A DNA stretch of 15,581 nucleotides from Maritalea sp047634455. Lineage in GTDB: Bacteria; Pseudomonadota; Alphaproteobacteria; Rhizobiales; Devosiaceae. Numbering within the stretch: position 1 is the stretch's first letter; every line of letters starts with the position of its first letter. The notes below the pieces were generated by a model, which was given only the letters and a program-made list of their open reading frames with translations, had not been told where the DNA came from and did no database searches. The stretch lies in the NCBI RefSeq assembly GCF_047634455.1, contig NZ_JBLIAI010000063.1, forward strand, positions 1 to 15,581, given 5' to 3'. Below, piece by piece: positions 7,308 through 14,667 of the stretch. The position numbers and the translations under genes are program-made.

Positions 7308-8990
7308 TCAGGCATAGTTGCGCTTTTTTGACATTTTTCCAATGCCCGGGTTCATGGAATTTGTTGGGTCTTGGCTCTTGTAGAATTCGGCAAGCTCTGG
7401 CTTTGCTTCATACATGTGTCCAACATTGTGCTCGGCTGGATATTCTGCCCCGCGTTCGTTCAACAGCCGTAGCATTTTCGCTTTCAACGCCTTTACATCA
7501 ACGCCTTTCTTGACGATATAGTCTTGATGAAAAACGTGGCACATAAAGTGACCATAATAGAGTTTGCGCTCAATCTGTACTTCAATCGACGTTGGTAATT
7601 GTTCGACCCAATCAACGCAATTGCGCGGCAACGCGATATCCAGCGCCAATATGTCGGCAACCTTTTCCGAATGCACTGCTTGATAGCGAACTGCGGCACC
7701 TGCTGCGGCGAACCGATGCAGTTCCGCCAATTTCCCCTCGCTTTTTGAACACTCAAAAAAGTCCGCGTCGCCGTCCTTGAGCATGTCCTGCAGCAGAACC
7801 CTTGCTTCACCAATGCCGCCGTCGCGCATTTTTAGGATCAAATGATGTTCAAATCTATCGCGATACGCCATCATACGATCTGGCAACAGCCGAGGCAAAA
7901 TGCGCCCAAGACCATACATAAGACGGTCAGTCAGGTGCCGCGTCAAACTGAATTTATTGAACCAACTATCAAAAAAGCCCTTGAGTGCGAACACCTGCGG
8001 CAAGCGATCCGTACCCAAATGTTTGATCAGCAAAACGGTATCTTTTCCGTAAGCTTCAGAAACATCAAAAACGTCCCGATGCATGTATTCCGCGCTGATC
8101 GGCAGTGTAGCAAAACTGGACAAAATTCGGCGGCGAATGCCTGTGAGGTCTGAGGCTTTGTTGGTCCCGATATAGAACGTTTTCTCTTCACCCGCTGTGG
8201 GATATGTGTTTTGGCGAACGGCAAAAACGGCGAGCTTTCCAGCGCAGCCTGAGGCTTCGTACAGACGTCTCTTGTCCGCATTATAGCGTGCAGGACTAGG
8301 TGCATTCACGTCGCGTACGCGATCTGCATATTCTGTGTCTGATGCCAACCGATTTGTTTTATTCACATCAGCGTCGGTCAGCATTCCTTTATCCAAAATC
8401 GCCAACATTTCCTCCGGATCATCGCCCAGCTCAACATCTAAATGATTGACCAAGTGCAATCTGCCCTGGGGGTCGATTTGCGCGTAAAGCGCCAGCTCTG
8501 TGTATGATGGCCCGCGCTCTACCAACGACCCGCCAGAATTGTTGCACACGCCACCCACTATCGACGCGCCGATACAGGATGATCCGATAACAGAATGGGG
8601 TTGCCGACCAATCGGGGCCAATAGTTTCTCAAGGTCAAAAAGTGTGGCCCCGGCAAGGCTGACAACCTGTTTGCCACCATCAACCAAATGAATTTGATTG
8701 ATGCGTTTTGTGTTGATCAGCACAACATCTCTGTCGTAGGTGCCATTTGGGGTTGACCCCTCAGTCAACCCAGTATTGGCCGCCTGCATGATGACGATCT
8801 TGTCCGCTTCAACCGCAGTTTGCAGTACACGCCACATCTCAACAAGACTGCCCGGACGGACCACACAAAGTGCTTCACCCTCCCCCGAGCGAAAGCCTTT
8901 GCGGAAACGCTCTGTTCTCTGCCGATCAGTTAGCACATGGCGCACGCCAACGGCCGCACGCAATTGTGCGATCAGATTTTCATCTTTCAT
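7308..8990 (-). CDS. dld: Quinone-dependent D-lactate dehydrogenase (FAD)
   Basis: This enzyme oxidises D-lactate to pyruvate and passes electrons to the quinone pool at the inner face of the membrane. At 560 residues it closely follows E. coli Dld (about 571). It has RKGFRSGEGEAL near the N-terminus and the FAD-binding PCMH segment with MQAANTGLTEGSTPNG (about 68-83). HSVIGSSCIGASIVGGVCNN and ARYNADKRRLYEASGCAGKL follow. The C-terminal Dld-specific region contains YGHFMCHVFHQDYIVKKGVD, YPAEHNVGH and DPTNSMNPGIGK. It is the last gene of the dctP-dctQM-dld operon. Its AAGGA Shine-Dalgarno overlaps the dctQM stop codon, and only ten bases separate the genes. The transporter upstream and the LldR/LldD genes beyond it fit lactate catabolism. 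No damage is seen. Confidence 0.97.
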   Translation of the reverse strand: MKDENLIAQLRAAVGVRHVLTDRQRTERFRKGFRSGEGEALCVVRPGSLVEMWRVLQTAVEADKIVIMQAANTGLTEGSTPNGTYDRDVVLINTKRINQIHLVDGGKQVVSLAGATLFDLEKLLAPIGRQPHSVIGSSCIGASIVGGVCNNSGGSLVERGPSYTELALYAQIDPQGRLHLVNHLDVELGDDPEEMLAILDKGMLTDADVNKTNRLASDTEYADRVRDVNAPSPARYNADKRRLYEASGCAGKLAVFAVRQNTYPTAGEEKTFYIGTNKASDLTGIRRRILSSFATLPISAEYMHRDVFDVSEAYGKDTVLLIKHLGTDRLPQVFALKGFFDSWFNKFSLTRHLTDRLMYGLGRILPRLLPDRMMAYRDRFEHHLILKMRDGGIGEARVLLQDMLKDGDADFFECSKSEGKLAELHRFAAAGAAVRYQAVHSEKVADILALDIALPRNCVDWVEQLPTSIEVQIERKLYYGHFMCHVFHQDYIVKKGVDVKALKAKMLRLLNERGAEYPAEHNVGHMYEAKPELAEFYKSQDPTNSMNPGIGKMSKKRNYA

Positions 8991-9000
8991 TTGTCAGTCC

Positions 9001-11067
9001 TTAGTAGGCGACGGCCGGCAACCAGGTGGCAAGCGCGGGCCAGAAAAACACCAGCATCAACCCCACCAGTTGCAGCAACACAAAAGGTATCACACCACGA
9101 TAAATATCCATCAGCTTGATCTCGGGTGGGCACACCCCCTTCAAGTAGAATAGTGCAAAGCCAACGGGAGGCGTTAAGAACGATGTTTGCAAGGTAACCG
9201 CCACTAAGATCACGAACCAAATCAAAGTTGGTTCATCCACCACATCAAAGCCGGGAATGTCCAGACCTAGACCGTTCACAATCGGGCGCATTAGCGGCAA
9301 AACGATCAGGGTGATTTCAATCCAATCAAGCACAAAGCCAAGCAAGAACACGACGAACAAGATCATCAAAACTGTCCCATAAGGGCCAAACCCTGTCGAG
9401 CCGATTATATCTTCAATCAACGCATCGCCGCCCAATTCACGCAGCACATAGGAGAATACCGTTGCACCCAAAAAGATCGCGAATATGTAGGCGGTGGTGT
9501 TGAAGGTGGATTTCAGCACATTGACCAGCTTTTTCAATGTGAGCTTGCGATAGCCAAGCGCCAGCAGCGTCGCACCAAGAGCACCCACACCAGATGCTTC
9601 CGTTGGCGTGGCAATGCCTGCAAAAATCGAACCAAGCACAGCCAAAATCAAAGCAAAAGTTGGCAATACAGCAACCATGACTTCCTTGACCGCTTGCCAG
9701 TCAGGCGAAACGGCACCTTCTGGCACAGGCGCAATTTTAGGGTTTAAATAGGCCACGATGAACAAATAGAGCAGGTACAAACCGCCCAAAATAACACCCG
9801 GGAATACAGCCGCCATAAACAGATCGCCTACAGAAAGCGCCATCTGGTCAGCCATGATCACCAGCATGATCGAAGGTGGAATTAGGATACCCAAAGTCCC
9901 TGACGCCGCAACAACACCAGTTGCCAGACGAGGTGAATAGTTCTGCCGCATCATTGATGGCAGTGACAGAACCCCAAGCAAAACCACAGATGCCCCAATA
10001 ATGCCGGTTGATGCCGCAAGGATGATCCCAATGACGGTTACCGTGATCGCCAAACCACCACGGGTTTTGCCAAACAGTTTTTGCATCGATGACATGAGCC
10101 GTTCAGCTACGCCGCTTTCATCCAGCATCAAACCCATAAAAATAAACATCGGCAATGCAACAAGCACCGCATTCGACATCGTCGCATAAATCCGGTTCAC
10201 CACGACGCCCAAAGTAAGATAATCCAAGCCAGTCAGCGTATCTTCCAAGCCTGTCCAATTCATCCACCCATTGTCGAACAAATAGGCAATGCCGCAAAAA
10301 AGAACACCGACCCCGGCTAGCGTCCATGCCACCGGAAAACCAGTAAACAGCAACGCAATAAAGCTAAGGAACATCGCAACGACGAGCTTCTCTTCCGTCG
10401 TTTGAACCAAGAAAGTAAGGCCGTATGTCACCACAGCAAAAATGGCGAGGGAAATCAGGATCGGGCGCAGGCCAGAGCCAACCAAATCATTCTTACTGTT
10501 CACCCACAATGCATGCCCATCATGAATAAGCCTTGCCAGTGCGGCCATCGCCAACAATATAAAGCTGATGGGAATGACAGCCTTAAATACCCAGCGGCCG
10601 GGCAAGCCTATGGGACTGTCAGAGCGTTCATTTACACGAAAACTCTCGTAGAAATAGTCGAAGCCTTGGTCAATCATCAAATAGATAAACGGCACCAAAA
10701 GCGCCAAAATCCCGACGACTTCAATGATCCGTTGCGTGCGACGGTTCAGCTGCATATATATCAAATCAACGCGCACATGACTATCCGTCACCATGGCATA
10801 TGAAATACCAATCATGGTCACAAGACCGTAAAAATGCCATTGAATTTCGTCGAGTTTGGGGAAACTCTGATTAAGCAAATAGCGGAATAACACCTGTGTA
10901 ACGATGGCTGCGACCAGCAGAACATTCGCCCACATCACGATTGATCCGACGATTTTTACAAACCGATCTAACCAAACAGCAATCGGTTGATTGTCCAGCT
11001 CTGGATGTTCCGAGATATTTTCGTAAACAATTATCGGATCAACTTCGTCAGTATGTGATTGCGTCAT
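9001..11067 (-). CDS. dctQM: TRAP transporter permease, DctQ-DctM fusion
   Basis: This is a 688-residue fusion of the small (DctQ) and large (DctM) membrane subunits of a TRAP carrier, which imports substrate delivered by the periplasmic DctP using an ion gradient. The DctQ part (about 30-190) carries four helices and the family features FPKLDEIQWHFYG and SHVRVDLIY. A linker near 195-205 precedes the DctM part (about 207-688), which contains FTGFPVAWTLAG, ALPMFIFMGLMLDESGVAE, GTLGILIPPSIMLVIMAD and IATPTEASGVGALGA. Length matches known fused QM proteins. GAGG lies a few bases before the ATG. The gene sits between dctP and dld. The substrate is inferred to be lactate, possibly pyruvate or another monocarboxylate. 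Confidence 0.95.
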   Translation of the reverse strand: MTQSHTDEVDPIIVYENISEHPELDNQPIAVWLDRFVKIVGSIVMWANVLLVAAIVTQVLFRYLLNQSFPKLDEIQWHFYGLVTMIGISYAMVTDSHVRVDLIYMQLNRRTQRIIEVVGILALLVPFIYLMIDQGFDYFYESFRVNERSDSPIGLPGRWVFKAVIPISFILLAMAALARLIHDGHALWVNSKNDLVGSGLRPILISLAIFAVVTYGLTFLVQTTEEKLVVAMFLSFIALLFTGFPVAWTLAGVGVLFCGIAYLFDNGWMNWTGLEDTLTGLDYLTLGVVVNRIYATMSNAVLVALPMFIFMGLMLDESGVAERLMSSMQKLFGKTRGGLAITVTVIGIILAASTGIIGASVVLLGVLSLPSMMRQNYSPRLATGVVAASGTLGILIPPSIMLVIMADQMALSVGDLFMAAVFPGVILGGLYLLYLFIVAYLNPKIAPVPEGAVSPDWQAVKEVMVAVLPTFALILAVLGSIFAGIATPTEASGVGALGATLLALGYRKLTLKKLVNVLKSTFNTTAYIFAIFLGATVFSYVLRELGGDALIEDIIGSTGFGPYGTVLMILFVVFLLGFVLDWIEITLIVLPLMRPIVNGLGLDIPGFDVVDEPTLIWFVILVAVTLQTSFLTPPVGFALFYLKGVCPPEIKLMDIYRGVIPFVLLQLVGLMLVFFWPALATWLPAVAY

Positions 11068-11090
11068 TTGCCTCTTCCCACTTTAAAAGT

Positions 11091-11117
11091 GATGCGCACT
11101 CAACTTGAGCGCGCATC
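11091..11117 (-). other. Hairpin between dctP and dctQM (first of two)
   Basis: GATGCGCACTCAA (11091-11103) and TTGAGCGCGCATC (11105-11117) are complementary apart from one G-T pair, leaving an 11-bp stem and a five-base loop. It lies between dctP and the permease gene, 24 bases before the dctQM start. No T-run follows, so it reads more like an RNA-stability or processing structure than a terminator. Confidence 0.6.
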
Positions 11118-11128
11118 CTTATTTCATA

Positions 11129-11151
11129 GCATCGCAACTTCCTTGCGATGC
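11129..11151 (-). other. Hairpin directly downstream of dctP (second of two)
   Basis: GCATCGCAA (11129-11137) and TTGCGATGC (11143-11151) form a perfect 9-bp stem with a five-base loop, starting 11 bases after the dctP stop. Such hairpins after a solute-binding-protein gene are commonly associated with protecting the upstream mRNA or partial termination, which would give more DctP than permease. That role is inferred here. Confidence 0.65.
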
Positions 11152-11162
11152 GCAAGTCACTG

Positions 11163-12215
11163 TTATTTCCGTGGCAAGAACGCATTTTCTTTCCACAACT
11201 TGTAACCGTCGCGGAATTCATTCATGTCAGTAAGGACCTTGGCGAAGAACTCATCACCATTAGCTTTTTCAGTCGCAACTTCTTCCCAAGCAGAACGGAA
11301 TGTTGCAAGCATCTCAGGTGACCAAGTTTTGATAAAAACGCCATTGTTTTCAACATTATCCGTCATCACATCAAACTGAACGGCTTCACCCTCTGCCAAG
11401 CTATCAGCCATTGACGCTTTACATGCATTTTCAACGATAGCTTTATGCTGATCGCTCATTTCGTCCCACTGTGTGCCGTTGATCAACAACTCAAAAACGG
11501 TGGCCTGTTGATGCCAGCCTGGAAAATAATTGTATTTCACAAGTTTGTGGAAGCCCAAAAGTTTGTCGATGGCTGGCATGGAGAATTCAGTAGCGTCAAT
11601 CGCGCCTTTCTCCAAGGCTGGAAAGATTTCGCCACCTGGCAACAATGATGTGGCAACGCCAAGCTTTTGCATGACTTCACCGCCAAGTCCGAAGAAACGC
11701 ATCTTCAAGCCCTTAAGGTCGTCAACTGAATTAATCTCGTTTGCAAACCAACCTGAAGTTTCCGGCGCGATAATTGCACAAGGTACCACTTTAATATCGT
11801 AACCAGCCTGGTCGTACATTTCTTGGTAAAGTGTCAGACCGTTACCATAATATAGCCAAGCCATATATTCGCCTGCTTCAGGCCCGAACGGTACTGCAGA
11901 GAAAAGTGGCGCAGCAGGAATTTTGCCCGCCCAATAACCAGCCGTTGTGTAACCAGAATTGACTTTGCCGGTAGAAACAGCATCCAGAATTTCAAATGGA
12001 GGAACCAATTTACCTGGCTCATACACCTTCATTTGCAGTGTTCCACCTGACATCAAATCTAACTGCTCTGCAACGCGCGGGATTGGCGTACCCAAACCCG
12101 GCAAGCTGGTAGAGAACGAAATTGGCGTTTTCAAGAGTACTTTTTCAGCAGCCATTACACCTGTTGTGGATGCAAGAACTGCAGCAATGGCTACGCCTGC
12201 TAATAGTTGTTTCAT
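11163..12215 (-). CDS. dctP: TRAP transporter solute-binding protein DctP (monocarboxylate/lactate type inferred)
   Basis: This periplasmic protein captures the substrate and passes it to the DctQM permease. It has 350 residues starting at ATG 12215. The start is fixed by a strong AAGGAGGA (12220-12227) and by a signal peptide beginning right there (MKQLLAGVAIAAVLASTTG, cleavage near MAA-EK at 22-24). The frame is open 21 residues further upstream, but that part overlaps the leader and lacks a Shine-Dalgarno. Family features are LKGLKMRF with Arg173, a carboxylate-binding position in DctP proteins, LPGGEIFPALEKGAIDATEF (191-211) and YNYFPGW (228-234). This wording resembles the TakP/lactate-binding branch rather than the C4-dicarboxylate branch. 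With dld and lldD beside it, lactate is the most likely ligand; pyruvate or other 2-oxoacids are alternatives. Confidence 0.94.
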   Translation of the reverse strand: MKQLLAGVAIAAVLASTTGVMAAEKVLLKTPISFSTSLPGLGTPIPRVAEQLDLMSGGTLQMKVYEPGKLVPPFEILDAVSTGKVNSGYTTAGYWAGKIPAAPLFSAVPFGPEAGEYMAWLYYGNGLTLYQEMYDQAGYDIKVVPCAIIAPETSGWFANEINSVDDLKGLKMRFFGLGGEVMQKLGVATSLLPGGEIFPALEKGAIDATEFSMPAIDKLLGFHKLVKYNYFPGWHQQATVFELLINGTQWDEMSDQHKAIVENACKASMADSLAEGEAVQFDVMTDNVENNGVFIKTWSPEMLATFRSAWEEVATEKANGDEFFAKVLTDMNEFRDGYKLWKENAFLPRK

Positions 12216-12281
12216 AGATTCCTCCTTGGTGCTCAAATCGAGCGAATAGTCATATTGTTGGCAATTGCGATGCCTCAATAT

Positions 12282-12300
12282 TGGTAAATAAACTTATCCA
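12282..12300. promoter_or_regulatory. Candidate LldR-type operator, site 1 (dctP promoter)
   Basis: TGGTAAATAAACTTATCCA is an imperfect palindrome (TGGTAAA, five bases, TTATCCA). It shares a 13-base core, GGTAAATAAACTT, with the site in front of lldD. The GGT..ACC-like ends resemble operators of the FadR/LldR subfamily of GntR regulators. It overlaps the -10 region of the dctP promoter. Confidence 0.6.
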
Positions 12301-12315
12301 CCCCCCCTTTGTCAA
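12287..12315 (-). promoter_or_regulatory. Promoter of the dctP-dctQM-dld operon
   Basis: On the minus strand a perfect TTGACA (12310-12315) is followed after exactly 17 bases by TTTATT (12287-12292), four of six matches to the -10 consensus. This predicts a leader of about 65 bases before dctP. The operator-like palindrome at 12282-12300 covers the -10 element and part of the spacer, so binding there should block transcription. Confidence 0.65.
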
Positions 12316-12503
12316 GCAATGAAGCAGTTAGACTTATGATTAGGACACAGGAACTGTTGTCGTCATTACGAAACCACAAATTGCACACCAATAATACCAC
12401 TCTTGAAAATAGGTCTTTAATTCCAATAGACTACGAGAATTTCATCCAACCAATTCTCGAAAACAAATTTCTTGAATTTCTTGGCCAGCGGGTCCATTCT
12501 AAG

Positions 12504-12522
12504 TGGACTATTTATTTTACCG
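12504..12522. promoter_or_regulatory. Candidate LldR-type operator, site 3 (regulator leader, weaker)
   Basis: TGGACTATTTATTTTACCG matches the minus-strand reading of site 1 at 13 of 19 positions and keeps the TTTACC arm exactly. It lies 17 bases before the proposed GTG start of the regulator, a position suited to autoregulation. The left arm is poorly conserved and the region is A/T-rich, so chance resemblance is possible. Confidence 0.35.
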
Positions 12523-12539
12523 CCGATGAGGAAAGCTGC

Positions 12540-13319
12540 GTGAGCATACAAACCGGGATTTTTGAGCCTGTCGACCACGCCTCAGTTGTCGATGCCATTG
12601 TTGAGCAAATAGAGGGTCTAATTCTCAATGGTGTTTTACGGGATGGCCACAAATTGCCTTCCGAGCGCGATATCTCAGAACGCATGTCTGTCTCACGGCC
12701 AAAAGTGCGTGAGGCGCTTAAGCGCCTAGAAGATAACGGGCTGATTATTTCGCGCCATGGCGATGGCACTTTTGTCGCCCCGCTAATCGGCTCGGCAATG
12801 TCACCAGCCCTTATTTCCCTGTATTCACGCCACCCCAGCGCGTTCTTAGACTATTTAGAATTCAGACGCGAGCAAGAGCAATTTGCATCTGCTCTGGCGG
12901 CAGAGCGCGCCACTAAAACCGACAAAGAGATACTCACCTCAATAATCAACGAGCTGGAAACAGCCCATCAAGTGGGCGATTTCACGGCCTCCGAAGATTC
13001 CGATATTCGATTTCACGCAGCAATTGTCGATGCCGGCCACAATACGCTACTGGTGCATTCTATGTCGTCGATTTACGCACTTACCCGTCAAAACCTGTTC
13101 TACAATCGCGCTGTGTTGCGCGCGAAAGATGGTGATGGCTCTGGTGAATTACTTTTGCAGCAACACCGCGCCATTTACCAAGCGATCATGGATGGTAACC
13201 CGGAATTGGCCCGTAAAACGGCTCGCGATCACATCAATTTCGTCGAACGCTCCTATTTAGTTGATCAAAACCGGGACCGACGCGAGCAGATCGCAAAACG
13301 GCGACAAGTCTTGCTTTGA
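12540..13319 (+). CDS. lldR: GntR-family FCD-domain transcriptional regulator, LldR/PdhR type
   Basis: This is a DNA-binding regulator, probably a lactate-responsive repressor of the flanking genes. From GTG 12540 it has 259 residues, the usual length for the FadR/LldR subfamily. The winged helix occupies about 10-80, with KLPSERDISERMSVSRPKVR (38-57) as the GntR core and a GDGTFVA wing. The FCD ligand domain follows, with likely metal ligands Asp155 and His159 (DIRFH), His209 (QHR) and His231 (DHI). GAGGAAA (12528-12534) sits just before the GTG. A longer start at TTG 12309 would add 77 residues without family similarity or a Shine-Dalgarno. It lies divergent from dctP and upstream of lldD, and operator-like sites flank it on both sides. 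PdhR-like control by pyruvate is the main alternative. Confidence 0.9.
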   Translation: MSIQTGIFEPVDHASVVDAIVEQIEGLILNGVLRDGHKLPSERDISERMSVSRPKVREALKRLEDNGLIISRHGDGTFVAPLIGSAMSPALISLYSRHPSAFLDYLEFRREQEQFASALAAERATKTDKEILTSIINELETAHQVGDFTASEDSDIRFHAAIVDAGHNTLLVHSMSSIYALTRQNLFYNRAVLRAKDGDGSGELLLQQHRAIYQAIMDGNPELARKTARDHINFVERSYLVDQNRDRREQIAKRRQVLL

Positions 13320-13354
13320 CGGTTCCTTGTCATCACCACCCCCTACTTTCGTAG

Positions 13355-13373
13355 AGGTAAATAAACTTGACCT
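13355..13373. promoter_or_regulatory. Candidate LldR-type operator, site 2 (lldD promoter)
   Basis: AGGTAAATAAACTTGACCT is a near-perfect palindrome: AGGTAAA, five-base centre, TTGACCT, six of seven arm positions matching. It shares GGTAAATAAACTT with site 1 and lies in the 106-bp gap between the regulator gene and lldD. It contains the proposed -35 element of lldD, consistent with repression by occlusion. Confidence 0.65.
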
Positions 13374-13396
13374 ATAAGATGCGTCTACGCTAGTTT
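13367..13396 (+). promoter_or_regulatory. Possible lldD promoter
   Basis: TTGACC (13367-13372) fits a -35 hexamer. TAGTTT (13391-13396) is a weak -10 at 18-base spacing. The leader would then be about 25 bases. The -35 is embedded in operator site 2. lldD could also be partly read through from the regulator gene upstream, as no strong terminator lies between. Confidence 0.4.
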
Positions 13397-13425
13397 GTGC
13401 GCAAAATGGTATATGGGAAACAGAT

Positions 13426-14571
13426 ATGCGCCTCAAGGATTGTCACAACTTTCAGGATTTTCGTAAACTCGCCAAGCGACGGCTACCGTCGCCGATATTT
13501 AATTACATCGACGGCGCCGCGGATGACGAGATTACCTATCGGCGCAACACCCAAAGCTTTGACACTTGCGATCTGGTGCCCGATGTTCTGAGTGGCATCA
13601 CTGACGTCGATATGTCTGTGACAGTTATGGGCCAAAAATTGGATATGCCCCTTTACTGTTCGCCAACGGCTTTACAGCGCTTGTTCCATCACGACGGAGA
13701 ACGCGCGGTTGCCGCAGCCGCAAACAAATTTGGCACCATGTTCGGCGTCTCATCACTTGGCACCGTGAGTATGGAAGAGTTGCGCGAAAAATATGACACG
13801 CCGCAGGCCTACCAATTCTATTTTCACAAAGACCGAGACCTCAACAAAGTCATGCTGCAACGCGCCAAAGACGCTGGCATTGATGTGATGATGCTCACCG
13901 TCGATGCAATTGTTGGCGGCAATCGAGAGCGCGATCTTCGCACCGGCTTTTCAATCCCGTTCAAACTCACTTTGGGCGGCATGACGCAATTTGCGATCAA
14001 GCCTATGTGGGGATTGAATTATGTTACCCATGAAAAGTTCAGCCTCCCCCAGCTCGAAGACCATGTCGACATGAGCGGTGGCGCGATGTCTATTGGCAAA
14101 TATTTTACAGAAATGCTCGACCAGTCTATCTCTTGGGACGATGTTGCCGAAATGGTCAAAGAATGGGACGGCCAATTTTGCATTAAAGGCATCATGTCCG
14201 TGGAAGACGCAAAACGCGCTGCCGACATTGGCTGCACAGGCATAATCATCTCCAACCACGGCGGGCGTCAGCTCGATGGCTCACGCTCGTCATTTGATCA
14301 GCTCGAAGCAATCGTAGATGCCGTTGGTGACCGCTTGGACGTGATCATGGACAGCGGAATTCAACGCGGCACACATGTGTTAAAAGCGCTCGCACTTGGC
14401 GCAAAAGCTGTTGGTGGTGGACGGTTTTACCTGTTTCCACTCGCAGCAGCCGGACAGCCCGGTGTCGAACGTGCACTTGAATTGATGCGCGATGAGATTG
14501 AGCGCGGTATGATTTTGATGGGCGTCGACAAAGTCAGCAAACTGACGAAAGACAAATTGCTCTTTAGATAA
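13426..14571 (+). CDS. lldD: L-lactate dehydrogenase, FMN-dependent (alpha-hydroxy acid dehydrogenase family)
   Basis: This enzyme oxidises L-lactate to pyruvate with FMN and passes electrons to the respiratory chain. It has 381 residues, slightly shorter than E. coli LldD (396). The family residues are present: Tyr27 in FNYIDGAADDE, Tyr132 in QFYFHKDRD, Asp160 with the RERDLRTGF segment, Lys254 in IKGIM, and the catalytic His278 and Arg281 in SNHGGRQLDG. Asp309 and Arg314 (MDSGIQRG) and the FMN-phosphate segment VGGGRFYLFPLAAAGQPGV (329-347) also fit. GGGAAA lies five bases before the ATG. It stands behind the regulator gene and a strong operator-like site, and together with dld covers both lactate enantiomers. 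Glycolate, mandelate or another 2-hydroxy acid as substrate cannot be excluded from sequence alone, but the context favours lactate. Confidence 0.93.
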   Translation: MRLKDCHNFQDFRKLAKRRLPSPIFNYIDGAADDEITYRRNTQSFDTCDLVPDVLSGITDVDMSVTVMGQKLDMPLYCSPTALQRLFHHDGERAVAAAANKFGTMFGVSSLGTVSMEELREKYDTPQAYQFYFHKDRDLNKVMLQRAKDAGIDVMMLTVDAIVGGNRERDLRTGFSIPFKLTLGGMTQFAIKPMWGLNYVTHEKFSLPQLEDHVDMSGGAMSIGKYFTEMLDQSISWDDVAEMVKEWDGQFCIKGIMSVEDAKRAADIGCTGIIISNHGGRQLDGSRSSFDQLEAIVDAVGDRLDVIMDSGIQRGTHVLKALALGAKAVGGGRFYLFPLAAAGQPGVERALELMRDEIERGMILMGVDKVSKLTKDKLLFR

Positions 14572-14576
14572 AGAAA

Positions 14577-14599
14577 CGCCGATCCAAATAGGACCGGCG
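14577..14599 (+). terminator. Hairpin directly after lldD
   Basis: CGCCGATCC (14577-14585) and GGACCGGCG (14591-14599) form a nine-position stem with one mismatch and a five-base loop, starting five bases after the lldD stop. The GC-rich stem suits termination, but no T-run follows, so it may be a weak terminator or an mRNA-end protector. Confidence 0.5.
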
Positions 14600-14629
14600 C
14601 TTCAAGGAGGAGGGCTGGGAAATTGGTAC

Positions 14630-14667
14630 TTTACCGAGGCTTTCCCAACTGCCTCGGTAAACTTTTA
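14630..14667. terminator. Perfect 11-bp hairpin between convergent lldD and tctA
   Basis: TTTACCGAGGC (14630-14640) and GCCTCGGTAAA (14651-14661) form a perfect 11-bp stem with a ten-base loop. On the plus strand it is followed by CTTTT, giving a short T-run for transcripts from lldD. In the other direction it begins three bases after the tctA stop. It probably serves as the shared terminator of the two converging units. Confidence 0.75.

Larger units (their letters stand above)
12216..12539. promoter_or_regulatory. Divergent regulatory region between dctP and the FCD regulator
   Basis: These 324 bases hold the dctP leader and promoter, a run of seven C at 12301-12307, and two operator-like palindromes (12282-12300 and 12504-12522). 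A short inverted repeat, GTCCA/TGGAC, lies at 12492-12508. A plus-strand frame in phase with the regulator is open from TTG 12309, but it has no Shine-Dalgarno and no family resemblance. I treat 12301-12539 as non-coding leader, with moderate certainty. Confidence 0.6.

Noticed and set aside
9001..12215. C4-dicarboxylate (succinate/malate) TRAP transporter as the specific assignment
   Set aside because: The Dct names reflect family only. The binding-protein motifs and the flanking dld/lldR/lldD genes favour a monocarboxylate, most likely lactate.
12309..12539. An N-terminal extension or separate small gene in front of the regulator
   Set aside because: There is no Shine-Dalgarno at the TTG 12309 or ATG 12336 starts and no recognisable domain, and the segment holds promoter and operator-like elements.
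13343..13354. CTAC-TTTC-GTAG mini-hairpin after the regulator gene as a terminator
   Set aside because: A 4-bp stem without a T-run is too weak to support a terminator call.
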